Made by a program: the position numbers and the translations under genes. A stretch of DNA of 60,645 nt, from positions 1 through 60,645 of the forward strand of contig CAYMEK010000021.1 of assembly GCA_964389305.1 (NCBI GenBank), written 5' to 3'. The notes beneath the pieces were generated by a model that was not told the origin of the DNA, did not search any database, and saw only the letters and a list, made by a program, of their open reading frames with translations. The DNA comes from CAYMEK01 sp964389305. GTDB taxonomy: Bacteria > Spirochaetota > Spirochaetia > SZUA-6 > DRHE01. Below, in pieces: positions 1 to 7,998 of this stretch (position 1 is its first letter; each line of letters starts with the position of its first letter).

Positions 1-2
1 AC

Positions 3-326
3 CGGCTGTACGGAGAGGCCGGCGAGGATGAGCTGTACGGAGAGGCCGGTGAGGATCTCCTCGAAGGCGGAACGGACAACGACAAGCTGTACGGCGGAAG
101 CGGCGAGGACCTGATTCTGGCAGGAGCGGGAGACGACCATGTGTGGGGCGGCTCGGGGCACGACATCCTCTACGGCGGCCCCGGTAATGACTTCCTCTGG
201 GATGGAGACGGTTGCTGGGATGACAGCCCCTGCTGGGGCGGAGACGGCTGCTGGGACCACAACCCCTGCTGGGGCGGCAACCCCTGCGGGGACCACAATG
301 CCTGCTGCAAAACCGTAATCCGATAG
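3..326 (+). CDS. RTX-type calcium-binding repeat protein, C-terminal fragment
   Basis: The frame enters from the left edge, so only the last 107 residues are visible. They begin with about seven glycine/aspartate-rich nonapeptides of the RTX type (for example LYGEAGEDE, LYGGSGEDL, VWGGSGHDI, LYGGPGNDF). In this family these form a calcium-bound parallel beta-roll, normally in secreted or surface proteins. The repeats then change into a tail with two near-identical GDGCWD..PCWG units and a third degenerate unit, followed by CC and a short basic end. RTX proteins are normally cysteine-free, so this tail is odd. No type I secretion genes are visible. The repeat call is firm; the function of the whole protein is unknown because its N-terminal part lies outside the window. 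Confidence 0.75.
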   Translation, partial: RLYGEAGEDELYGEAGEDLLEGGTDNDKLYGGSGEDLILAGAGDDHVWGGSGHDILYGGPGNDFLWDGDGCWDDSPCWGGDGCWDHNPCWGGNPCGDHNACCKTVIR

Positions 327-488
327 CTCGTTTAGGTTCCCTACTAAGGAATTGCCGCTGTCCTTTCCGGTAATCGTGACTGGCTCGTGTGATTCACCAA
401 CCTCCTTGATCAACTTATACAGATTCTTTTTCATGCATATTTTGATTGAAGGCTAGGTGTCCGACTGGGTGGTGGGACTAAATTCGTC

Positions 489-1430
489 TTAGAGAAGGGT
501 CCGGGCTCGTCGACGACGAACCTGTACAATCGCTACTCCGATCACCGCAAGCCCCACGCCGATACCTTCTCTCCAGGTCAGCCTCTCGTTCAAGACGATC
601 CAGGCGAGAATCGCGATCTGAAACAGCATCGTGTTGTTGATGATGCTGGACTGCATCGCCGTCAGGGTCCGCAGTGTGTGATTCCAGAGAGTGAATGCGA
701 AGGCGCTATTGACCACTGCCAGCCAGAGGATGATAAGCCAGTTCGTCAGAGTGAGGCGGGGCAGACCTTGTACAAGAATCCCAGTAGTCAGAAGCACCAC
801 CGAGCCGATGCCCATGCTCACAACGGTTACGGTCATCGGGTCCAGCTCGCCGGCTCGGTTGATGTGACGTCCCAGGATCGAAGAGAGGGAGTTGGCAAAC
901 ACGCCGATGAGGGCCACCACGATACCAATCACCGTATGAGTGGCAAACTTCAGTGGATAAAAGTACAGAAGTACGCCAAGCAGATACAGGCCGGTTCCAC
1001 TCCACTGGACCGCAGTCGGGTTTTCCTTGAGCAGAACAATCCCCAAAAGACCTACCACGACCGTCGTGAAGCTGAGCAGCAGGCTCGTACTCACCGCCGG
1101 CAGGTAAAACAGACTCAAGAACTGCGCTCCCTGAGTCACGGAATAGAACAGAAGACCCAGGGTAATGAGACGGAGCCAGGCTCCGGCGGAGAGCCTGCGT
1201 AAGGAGGCGATCCGTTCCCGGCGAAGCATGAAAGGCAGCAGGCACCCGAACGCGATGATATAGCGCAGTCCGGCAAACGGAAGGGCAGGAATGTCTTTCA
1301 GACCGATCTTAACCAGGATGATGGACGTGGACCACAGAAAGGTAACCAGCAGGGCCTGGAAGATAGCCCGAAGATGGGGCGAACGATGCTCCGTCATGAT
1401 ATGCCTATGAATAAACCATATCATGTTCAT
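489..1430 (-). CDS. EamA/DMT-family membrane transporter
   Basis: A 313-residue, strongly hydrophobic protein with two EamA-like halves of about five membrane segments each, the usual size and build of drug/metabolite transporter family exporters. The first half includes the FLWSTSIILVK segment and the second has TLWNHTLRTLTAM and ends in a basic RRRR tail, as is common. Such proteins are inner-membrane carriers for amino acids, nucleosides or other small metabolites; the substrate cannot be read from the sequence. The start is uncertain: Met12 at 1397 gives a more typical N-terminus, and neither site has a clear ribosome binding site. It lies alone to the left of the arsenic locus with no obvious operon partner. 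Confidence 0.85.
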   Translation of the reverse strand: MNMIWFIHRHIMTEHRSPHLRAIFQALLVTFLWSTSIILVKIGLKDIPALPFAGLRYIIAFGCLLPFMLRRERIASLRRLSAGAWLRLITLGLLFYSVTQGAQFLSLFYLPAVSTSLLLSFTTVVVGLLGIVLLKENPTAVQWSGTGLYLLGVLLYFYPLKFATHTVIGIVVALIGVFANSLSSILGRHINRAGELDPMTVTVVSMGIGSVVLLTTGILVQGLPRLTLTNWLIILWLAVVNSAFAFTLWNHTLRTLTAMQSSIINNTMLFQIAILAWIVLNERLTWREGIGVGLAVIGVAIVQVRRRRARTLL

Positions 1431-1548
1431 CGAGGCCCGTCGAAGGTTAGAACTGGTTTCAGCGGCAGCTGTCTCTTCCTAAACCGCCGGCACTGCGAAT
1501 CCACCTTTTTTTCCTGGTACTTGCGGCGGATCATCTCCGCGAAGCTGG

Positions 1549-1986
1549 TCAGCCGGAGAAAGGCTCTTGCACGAATTCCAGAATCTTCTGCTTGATCTGA
1601 TCGCGCATAGCTCGAACCTTGTTCAGTTTTTCTTTACGGGTACCTGTCACCTGGGAGGGATCGTCAAAAGGCCAGTACAGACGCTGGATCGGCCCGACGC
1701 CGGGAAATACGGGACAGCGCTCGGAGGCTTCCTTGCTGCATACGGTAATCACGTAGTGATAGCGCCGGCCTTCCTGATGAAACTCGAATACGCTGTTAGT
1801 CTTCTTGCCGGTAATATCGATTCCCTCTTCCTTCAACACCTCTGTAACCAGTGGATTGATCGTCCCGGGTTCCAACCCGGCGCTTTCCACCTCGAACCTA
1901 TCTTCGGCGAACTTCCTCAAGTATTCCTCAGCGATCTGGCTGCGGGCGCTGTTGTGCACACAGATGAAAAGAACCTTTTCTTTCAT
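1549..1986 (-). CDS. arsC: Arsenate reductase, low-molecular-weight phosphatase fold
   Basis: A 145-residue protein beginning MKEKVLFICVHNSARSQ. It has the C-x5-R phosphatase loop with nucleophile Cys9, the CSKEASERC redox cysteine segment and the PFDDPSQ aspartate loop, all typical of thioredoxin-coupled ArsC enzymes. The reaction is cytosolic reduction of arsenate to arsenite, which the neighbouring Acr3 can export. It follows arsR on the same strand, so the two probably share a transcript. An in-frame ATG at 2013 has a better ribosome binding site (GGAAAG about 9 nt upstream) and would add nine residues; the frame also stays open further into the arsR end. Family assignment is firm, the exact start is not. 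Confidence 0.9.
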   Translation of the reverse strand: MKEKVLFICVHNSARSQIAEEYLRKFAEDRFEVESAGLEPGTINPLVTEVLKEEGIDITGKKTNSVFEFHQEGRRYHYVITVCSKEASERCPVFPGVGPIQRLYWPFDDPSQVTGTRKEKLNKVRAMRDQIKQKILEFVQEPFSG

Positions 1987-2053
1987 GAAAGTGACGATCT
2001 TGTTTCTGTGCATGCCTGATGCTTTCCAGACATTGCTACTATTGGTACTGCCC

Positions 2054-2380
2054 TTACCTGCTTCGAAGACTGGCAAGCTGTTTCTGGATATTTTGCTCGA
2101 TCACCTGTTCAACGCATCCTATGAAACGTAACAGGCATGGCGCTTCCAGGGAGTAGTACACCGTCGTACCTTCCTTACGGTCGGAGATGATACCGGCGTT
2201 TTTCAAGACCGAGAGATGTTTCGACACCGTCGAGGTGTCGGAGCCGATCATCTCGGTGAGTTCGCATACACAGTGTGGTTGCTCGGAGAGCTTGTCGACA
2301 ATGAAGATCCGGCTGGGATGAGCAAGCGCCTTGAGGATTGCCGCCCGGGCCTCGCTTCGCATCTTTTCTGTTTCCGTCAT
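2054..2380 (-). CDS. arsR: ArsR-family metalloregulator
   Basis: A 108-residue winged-helix repressor. The segment around residues 36-42 reads CVCEL, the ELCVCDL-type As(III) site of ArsR repressors, and is followed by the recognition helix (SDTSTVSKHLSVLK). An AGGA motif sits 8 nt before the ATG. In the family, arsenite binding to the cysteines releases the repressor from DNA. The gene is divergent from acr3. Two identical palindromes (2486-2504 and 3793-3811) are the best candidates for its operator, and a half-site TTTGGCAA lies in its own promoter region around 2404-2411, which would give autoregulation. The link between this protein and those sites is an inference from position. Confidence 0.9.
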   Translation of the reverse strand: MTETEKMRSEARAAILKALAHPSRIFIVDKLSEQPHCVCELTEMIGSDTSTVSKHLSVLKNAGIISDRKEGTTVYYSLEAPCLLRFIGCVEQVIEQNIQKQLASLRSR

Positions 2381-2467
2381 TCAATCATTCCTATTTTCCT
2401 AATTTGCCAAAAATATCAATAATCGTCAATTGACCACAGATACGCTATGAAACCGACGGCCACATAG

Positions 2468-2504
2468 TTGACAAGAACTATAATTATTGGCTATATTGCC
2501 AAAT
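2468..2504 (+). promoter_or_regulatory. acr3 promoter with ArsR-type operator
   Basis: TTGACA (2468-2473) and TATATT (2492-2497) with an 18-nt spacer form a sigma70-like promoter reading towards acr3. The -10 element lies at the centre of the palindrome TTGGC-N6-GCCAA (2487-2502), part of a 19-bp sequence (2486-2504) repeated exactly at 3793-3811. A repressor bound here would cover the -10 box. Confidence 0.7.
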
Positions 2505-2526
2505 TGTAACTAATTCTGAGAGCATA

Positions 2527-3774
2527 GTGGCGGGACAATATATGAAGGAGCCAAACACAACGCCGAGGGTCAAAGGCATCGGTTTTTTCGAGAAGTATCT
2601 CACCCTGTGGGTGGCGCTATGCATCGGTGCGGGCATTGTTCTGGGCAGGATCGAGCCGACGGTGGCACGGACTCTGGACGGCATGGCGATCTACGTGGGC
2701 GACGCCCCGGTGGTGTCGATCCCCATTGCTATCTGTCTTTTCTTCATGATGTACCCGATCATGGTGAAGATCGATTTCGCCGAGGTCATCCAGGCGGGCA
2801 AGAGCGGCAAGCCTGTTGGATTGACATTGTTCATGAACTGGGCCGTCAAACCCTTCACGATGTACGCTATCGCTCTGTTTTTCCTGGGTACTGCTTTCTA
2901 TGCCCTCATCGGGCCGGAGGCGATGGATCTGGTCAAGATGCCCTTCGGCCTGGACCTCCCGGTGGGGGCGCAGCACGGAGCCGGTACGGTCGTGTTGGTG
3001 GACGGGGTGAAGATGCTCGAGGTACCGCTGTGGCGAAGCTACCTGGCCGGTTGCATTCTGCTCGGCATAGCCCCATGTACGGCTATGGTGCTGGTGTGGG
3101 GATATCTGGCGCGCGGCAACGACGGCCTGACCCTGGTGATGGTAGCTATCAACTCCCTGACCATGCTGGTGCTGTATGGGGTCTTGGGCGGGTTTCTGCT
3201 GGGGGTTGGTCGACTTCCGGTACCATGGCAGGCGTTGGTGTTGTCGATCTCTATCTACGTAGCCCTGCCCCTGGTGGCCGGATACTTCTCCCGGTGCTGG
3301 ATCATCCGGGCCAAAGGCGAAAAGTGGTTCCGGGAGAAGTTCCTGCACGTGCTTACCCCGGTCACGATCATCGCCCTGTTGGTCACCCTGGTGCTCCTTT
3401 TTTCCTTCAAGGGTGAGGTTATCCTCGGCAATCCGCTGACCATCCTCTGGATCGCCATTCCCCTGTTCATCCAGACCAACCTGATCTTCTGGTTGGGCTA
3501 CGGGCTGGCTAGACTGCTGAAGCTCAACTACCGGGATGCGGCTCCGGCGGCCATGATCGGGGCTTCCAACCATTTCGAGGTGGCTATCGCCACCTCCACT
3601 ATGCTTTTCGGCCTTTCTTCGGGAGCCTCACTGGCCACTGTGGTGGGAGTGCTCATCGAGGTGCCCGTGATGTTGATGCTGGTGGGCATCTGCAAGCGTA
3701 CCTGCCATTGGTTCCCGGGCTGCGATCTGGATTTGCCCCACTGCCGAACGGAGAAAGCGGTACAAGAAGCGTAG
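2527..3774 (+). CDS. acr3: Acr3-family arsenite efflux transporter
   Basis: A roughly 410-residue protein with about ten membrane segments, the normal size of Acr3 (BASS superfamily). Recognisable Acr3 stretches include GIVLGRIEPTVA, MMYPIMVKIDF, the GIAPCTAMVLVWGYL segment with the conserved thiolate cysteine, and GASNHFEVAIATS near the end. It exports arsenite across the inner membrane using the proton-motive force. The frame opens with GTG at 2527; an ATG at 2542 (MKEPNTT) is an equally possible start, and neither has a strong ribosome binding site. The gene heads a rightward run with the redox protein and the permease and is controlled by the operator overlapping its -10 box. Confidence 0.93.
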   Translation: MAGQYMKEPNTTPRVKGIGFFEKYLTLWVALCIGAGIVLGRIEPTVARTLDGMAIYVGDAPVVSIPIAICLFFMMYPIMVKIDFAEVIQAGKSGKPVGLTLFMNWAVKPFTMYAIALFFLGTAFYALIGPEAMDLVKMPFGLDLPVGAQHGAGTVVLVDGVKMLEVPLWRSYLAGCILLGIAPCTAMVLVWGYLARGNDGLTLVMVAINSLTMLVLYGVLGGFLLGVGRLPVPWQALVLSISIYVALPLVAGYFSRCWIIRAKGEKWFREKFLHVLTPVTIIALLVTLVLLFSFKGEVILGNPLTILWIAIPLFIQTNLIFWLGYGLARLLKLNYRDAAPAAMIGASNHFEVAIATSTMLFGLSSGASLATVVGVLIEVPVMLMLVGICKRTCHWFPGCDLDLPHCRTEKAVQEA

Positions 3775-3792
3775 CAGCTCCGGGGCTCACGA

Positions 3793-3811
3793 ATTGGCTA
3801 TATTGCCAAAT
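3793..3811. promoter_or_regulatory. Second, internal ArsR-type operator
   Basis: A 19-bp palindromic sequence identical to 2486-2504, placed after the acr3 stop and 28 nt before the next start codon. It includes a TATATT that could serve as a -10, but I see no convincing -35 at the right distance. It may be a second promoter/operator or an auxiliary repressor site. Confidence 0.6.
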
Positions 3812-3838
3812 AGAAAATATTAGTCGAAGGAGGAATCG

Positions 3839-4078
3839 ATGAAGATTCAGATTCTCGGCAGCGGGTGCCCTAAGTGCCGGCAGCTGGAAGCCAACGCCCG
3901 GGAAGCCTTGAGGGGCGCCGGCCTGGAGGCGAGTGTGGAAAAGATCACAGATGTCGATGCGATTATGAACATGGGGGTGATGATGACCCCAGCCCTGGCC
4001 GTCGATGGGGTGGTCAAGAGTGCTGGTAAGGTGCTCGCCAAAGACGAAATCGCCCGTCTCCTGCAGGGAGGCAAATAG
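3839..4078 (+). CDS. Small thioredoxin-fold redox protein (CPKC)
   Basis: A 79-residue protein of the redox-active disulfide type (small thioredoxin-like proteins found beside arsenic permeases). The active-site CPKC lies at residues 10-13 (GSGCPKCRQLEANA), and a cis-proline-like MTPALAVDG occurs near residue 50. The ATG has a strong AAGGAGG ribosome binding site. It probably acts in the cytosol as a dithiol carrier or metalloid-handling partner of the permease that follows, but that role is inferred only from gene order. The gene is complete and of normal length. Confidence 0.88.
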   Translation: MKIQILGSGCPKCRQLEANAREALRGAGLEASVEKITDVDAIMNMGVMMTPALAVDGVVKSAGKVLAKDEIARLLQGGK

Positions 4079-4079
4079 G

Positions 4080-4127
4080 ATGGCTGAAGCAGCCTTCACG
4101 TTGTATGAGAAAATCGCCGATGAGTGA
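4080..4127 (+). CDS. Possible 15-residue leader ORF before the permease
   Basis: ATG at 4080 is preceded by an excellent ribosome binding site (GGGAGG at 4066-4071, 8 nt away) and encodes MAEAAFTLYEKIADE before TGA at 4125-4127. The permease start candidates (4105 and 4120) have no ribosome binding site of their own, and the leader stop overlaps the second one. Translation of the permease may therefore depend on re-initiation from this leader. Alternatively the leader is the true permease N-terminus separated by a frameshift. Speculative, but the ribosome binding site is real. Confidence 0.35.
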   Translation: MAEAAFTLYEKIADE

Positions 4128-5349
4128 AACCGCACAGGAAACCCAGTCAAAGAATGGGCTATCCCGATTCCTGCAGAACAAACAGAATCGGGCCTTACTG
4201 ATCCTCCTAGGAGTATTTCTGTTTGCCTACTTCGTGCCTTTCTCCTCAGGGCGGGTGTCGGCTGCTGTGCAGGAGTCTTTCCTCATGCTGGCCGAATACG
4301 CCCGGGAGCACGTCTTGCTGTGTCTGGTGCCGGCGTTTTTCATCGCCGGGGCCATCACCGTGTTCCTCAACCAGCAGGCGGTGATCCGCTATCTCGGTCC
4401 TCAGGCCAAGAAGATCGTGGCCTACAGCGTAGCCTCGGTGTCGGGAACGATCCTGGCGGTCTGCTCCTGTACGGTGCTGCCCCTTTTCAAAGGCATCTAC
4501 AAGAAAGGAGCGGGAATCGGGCCGGCGGTGGCTTTCCTGTACTCGGGTCCTGCTATCAACGTGCTGGCCATCGTGCTCACAGCCAAGGTGCTGGGACTAC
4601 GTCTGGGCGTAGCGCGGGCGGTGGGAGCGGTGCTGTTTGCCTTCGTGATCGGCCTGATGATGCACCTGATTTTTCGCAAGGAGGATGGAGCCAGAGCCAC
4701 GGATGCAGCCATGTTCTCCGGCTTCGCCGGTGAGGAAGGGCGCACACTGGGACAAACGGCGCTGTACATGGCCAGCATGATCGGCATTCTGGTGTTCGTC
4801 AACTGGGCACCCTCCAGGGGCTCGCTGGCTGCATGGGACTTCATCTATCGCTTCAAGTACGTGATTACAGCGGCGTTCGGTCTGCTCCTGGGTTACTCCC
4901 TGGTCCATTGGTTCCACAAGGACGAGCTGGCCTATTGGGTGACCGCCACAAGGGATTTTGCCATTCAGATCCTACCTCTCTTGTTCGGCGGGGTGTTGGT
5001 AGCGGGATTTCTCTTGGGACGGCCTGGGCACATGGCGCTGATCCCGGAGCGATGGATTGCCTCTTTAGTTGGTGGTAACTCGATTGGAGCCAATCTCATC
5101 GCCTCTGTGGCGGGAGCGCTGATGTATTTCGCCACCCTGACTGAAGTACCCATCATGCAAGGTTTGATTGGAGCCGGAATGGGACAGGGTCCGGCTCTGG
5201 CGCTGCTGCTGGCCGGTCCATCGTTGTCCCTTCCTTCGATCCTGGTCATCGCCGGAGAGCTGGGCTGGAAGAAGACCAGTACCTATATTGCCTTGGTCGT
5301 GGTGATGTCAACGATCGCGGGGCTGGTATTCGGTGCAGTAGTGGACTAA
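4105..5349 (+). CDS. ArsP-like permease (DUF318/UPF0718 family)
   Basis: A 414-residue protein with eight or more membrane segments. The conserved permease motif is seen as VCSCTVLPLFKGIYKKG followed by GPAVAFLYSGPAINVLAIV, and the second half carries an analogous TEVPIMQGLIGAGMGQGP segment. Proteins of this family include ArsP, an exporter of trivalent organoarsenicals; other members have unknown cargo. It follows the CPKC redox protein, a common pairing. ATG at 4105 and ATG at 4120 are both possible starts, neither with a ribosome binding site, and a short leader ORF overlaps them. Its place in the acr3 transcript supports a metalloid role, but the substrate is not shown by the sequence. 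Confidence 0.85.
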   Translation: MRKSPMSETAQETQSKNGLSRFLQNKQNRALLILLGVFLFAYFVPFSSGRVSAAVQESFLMLAEYAREHVLLCLVPAFFIAGAITVFLNQQAVIRYLGPQAKKIVAYSVASVSGTILAVCSCTVLPLFKGIYKKGAGIGPAVAFLYSGPAINVLAIVLTAKVLGLRLGVARAVGAVLFAFVIGLMMHLIFRKEDGARATDAAMFSGFAGEEGRTLGQTALYMASMIGILVFVNWAPSRGSLAAWDFIYRFKYVITAAFGLLLGYSLVHWFHKDELAYWVTATRDFAIQILPLLFGGVLVAGFLLGRPGHMALIPERWIASLVGGNSIGANLIASVAGALMYFATLTEVPIMQGLIGAGMGQGPALALLLAGPSLSLPSILVIAGELGWKKTSTYIALVVVMSTIAGLVFGAVVD

Positions 5350-5464
5350 AACGGCGTTCCAGGAAACGCAAGAGGCGGGTGAGATGCGGGTGATGATTTC
5401 AGACGGAGATTGTCTATGCAATCGACCATCGGGAGTGCCCTTCATTGAGGATTGTTCCGACGGC

Positions 5465-7780
5465 CTACCGCTTGGGTAGTTCGCCTTCCACGTTGTCGAC
5501 CAGCCACTCCACTGTGCTTCTGAACTCCCACGTGCCGTTCGACACACCTTCGGGCAGCCGCAGCCGGCCTTGTTGATCCTTGATCGGACCGGTAAAAGGC
5601 TGATACTCTCCGCGGCGCAGTTGTTCGAAACGCCGCAGTACGAACTCGTAGGCGCTCATCTCTCCGAGATCGGGCGCCCGCACTCGCTTATGACGGAGCA
5701 TAGCGGCGACCGCTGGATTGATAAACTCCTTTCCCGCCTTGAGCCGGATCGCCCCATCGCGAATACCCATCCACAGGTCGCGCGGCACTTCTTTGCCGGC
5801 GTGCGTGTCTTTCAGTATGCGTTCGAATAGAAGGCCGAAATCCTGTGGCTGGCTCGAGATGATGATGTTCGGATGTACTTCGTATGGAGTCCAGTTGCCG
5901 AAGGTGTAGATGCGTTTCCCCTCTAAAGCCGAAGCCTCGAAAATCTGCAGGATGATCTCGTGGTCCGCCAGGTGGTTGAACACGTCGCAGCCTTCGGCAA
6001 GCAGTGCTTTGGCGGCTTCTACCGGTTGTCCGTCAGCGAAGCGCAGGAAAACTCTGGCATCGGGGTTCGTCGCCCGCACCCCGAGAGCGAACTCGTTCAC
6101 CCTGACGACCTGCCAGTTTTCCGCGACCCAGCCGATGAAACCGATTCTGCCGCTTGCGGTGACCGCCCCGGCGATCGCCCCCATGAGAAAATGCGCGTCA
6201 CTGTCGTCAACACCGCAGATGCGCAGATTAGCAGGCCGCGCAGCTTGATCCGCCTGTGGAACCTGGAAGAGGACACTCGGGTACCGGCGCGCAGCCTTCT
6301 TGATTTCCTGGTCGTAGCCGGCATGGGCATTGCTAAAGATCATCGTACAGCCTTCTTGCCGGACCAGGCGCTCAACCGCCTTCCCGAACCTCGAGATAGA
6401 GACGCTTCTAACCGGCACCACTTCGAGCCAGGCGCCGAGTGTCTCCTGGACATGCCGCCATCCCGCCTCGAAAGGATACCAACGTCCTCGAACCTGACCC
6501 AGCGTGTAGTCGATGAAACCGGCTTTCATCTCCCGGTTTTCCCGGAGCGCCGTGGTATCTTCGGCAGAGCCTTCGGAAAGATCGCTTTCCTCAACGGCAT
6601 GCGGGAAGTCCACATCCTCCCTCGCGGCCACCCAAGGGTCGCTCATGAGCTCTTCGGCATGGGGAAGATCGACCATGGCCACGACGCCGTGGGGCTCCCA
6701 CGAGGACCAGCTGTACCAGAACACGGCGGCCGGGTAACGCTTTTTGATAGCCCGGATGATCCTGCGCTGATCCCAATTTCGCGAATTCGGTGTGGCTGGG
6801 AGGCTCGCGCCGATCTCGCCGAAGCCGAAGGGTTTCCCAAAGGCGATCATTTCTCTGTACACACGAAAAGGCATCGCTTCGAGATCGTCGAGGTAGAGGC
6901 TCAAGCCAGTGATGTCCACGCAGTCGTCTCCGGGGTAGTAGTCCCAGGGGGTGTTCTCCCAGGGCCAAGCTGGATTGGCAACGTCGAGCCGCGGCGGCCC
7001 GCTGGGCGAGAAAACGAACAGCAGGTTATGCACCCCTTTTCCCCGGGTCAGGTAGCCGTACCAGTGGCGCCAGAGCTGCTTGAATTGCTCAGGATCCCGG
7101 CTGTGCCACCAGAACCACTTCCCGTTGACCTCGTGAAAGGGACGGAACAGAATGGCGACTCCGGCGTTTTGCAGAAAGAGGAACTCCCTAGCCATGCGGT
7201 TAAAATCCCGCTGCAGGTTGGCATACGCGGGAGTACCCGGCGTGTAGGCGTCCGAGTAGTCCCCTGAGCCGGTCGATGTGTCATTCACGTTACCGTCCGT
7301 CCAGGGGTTGCCGAGAGCCCCGTAGACCGTCACCAGTCCGCCGGCCCTCCAGTATTCCACGAGGATCCGCGTTTTGCGGTCCGTATCGAGGAACTCGGGA
7401 CTGACGTTACCGGCCGTGTAGTCGGTGCCGATCATTGCCGGCCACTTCCCGGTCCGTTCGTACAAGCCGAGCACGTAGTCGTAGTATCCCTGAGGTCCGT
7501 CAAGAGACCCGATGTCCTGGCCGCTCAGCACCTTGCGCTCGCTTCTCGTGGAGAGCGAGTAGATCCAGTCGAGAAGCGCGCGCGCGTTCTCGGTGGCTAG
7601 GGGGTCAGTAGGGGCCCTGTCTGCTCCGACCGGTGCCGGCGGTGTCTTAGCTGCGGCCAGCGATCCGGTGCAGCCGGAGAGAATCGATACGATGCCGGTG
7701 AGAAGGACCGCTATCGCAGCGGCAGCACGAGTCTTACTGCCTCGTTTCCTCGCCGGGCCTATGCGAATACCTTCCATCAT
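5465..7780 (-). CDS. Lipoprotein fusing a GH26 glycosidase to a BMP/PnrA-type binding domain
   Basis: The start at 7780 is set by a GGAGGA ribosome binding site (an open frame extends to 7810). The 771-residue product has a basic/hydrophobic signal ending in a lipobox (ILSGC, Cys37), so it should be lipid-anchored outside the inner membrane. Residues about 60-390 match family 26 glycoside hydrolases (beta-mannanases and relatives): LFRPFHEVNGKWFWW with acid/base Glu217 and FGFGEIGA with nucleophile Glu322, at the usual spacing. Residues about 418-690 match the basic membrane protein (BMP/PnrA) solute-binding family, starting at AGFIDYTLGQVRGRWY. A C-terminal tail of about 80 residues follows. 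Hydrolase and binding domain on one chain is an unusual arrangement. No ABC permease gene is adjacent. Both domain calls are good; a joint role in capturing released oligosaccharide is inference. Confidence 0.82.
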   Translation of the reverse strand: MMEGIRIGPARKRGSKTRAAAAIAVLLTGIVSILSGCTGSLAAAKTPPAPVGADRAPTDPLATENARALLDWIYSLSTRSERKVLSGQDIGSLDGPQGYYDYVLGLYERTGKWPAMIGTDYTAGNVSPEFLDTDRKTRILVEYWRAGGLVTVYGALGNPWTDGNVNDTSTGSGDYSDAYTPGTPAYANLQRDFNRMAREFLFLQNAGVAILFRPFHEVNGKWFWWHSRDPEQFKQLWRHWYGYLTRGKGVHNLLFVFSPSGPPRLDVANPAWPWENTPWDYYPGDDCVDITGLSLYLDDLEAMPFRVYREMIAFGKPFGFGEIGASLPATPNSRNWDQRRIIRAIKKRYPAAVFWYSWSSWEPHGVVAMVDLPHAEELMSDPWVAAREDVDFPHAVEESDLSEGSAEDTTALRENREMKAGFIDYTLGQVRGRWYPFEAGWRHVQETLGAWLEVVPVRSVSISRFGKAVERLVRQEGCTMIFSNAHAGYDQEIKKAARRYPSVLFQVPQADQAARPANLRICGVDDSDAHFLMGAIAGAVTASGRIGFIGWVAENWQVVRVNEFALGVRATNPDARVFLRFADGQPVEAAKALLAEGCDVFNHLADHEIILQIFEASALEGKRIYTFGNWTPYEVHPNIIISSQPQDFGLLFERILKDTHAGKEVPRDLWMGIRDGAIRLKAGKEFINPAVAAMLRHKRVRAPDLGEMSAYEFVLRRFEQLRRGEYQPFTGPIKDQQGRLRLPEGVSNGTWEFRSTVEWLVDNVEGELPKR

Positions 7781-7998
7781 GCTTTCCTCCTGCGGGCTCG
7801 GCCACTCCACAGAACCAATCTTCTATTCTGAACCTCAGATACCAAAAGTCAAGAATTGACTCTCTGCCGGCGATGGAGGAAAGTGACAATACCCCGAAAT
7901 CGGTGAACGTCGGGGGGACCAGAGAAGACGATCAGCCGAAATAGGTGAAAACCGTGCGATAAGAAGATCGCAGGCATTATCGCCGGAATCAGCGCGCC

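Noticed and set aside
5350..5464. Weak hairpin GCGTT..AACGC after the ArsP-like permease as a terminator
   Set aside because: Only 5 bp and no T-tract; not enough to call.
5960..7267. Long open frame (435 codons) on the plus strand opposite the GH26-BMP gene
   Set aside because: It is antisense to a gene with intact catalytic motifs and its product shows no recognisable domain; typical shadow of GC-rich coding sequence.
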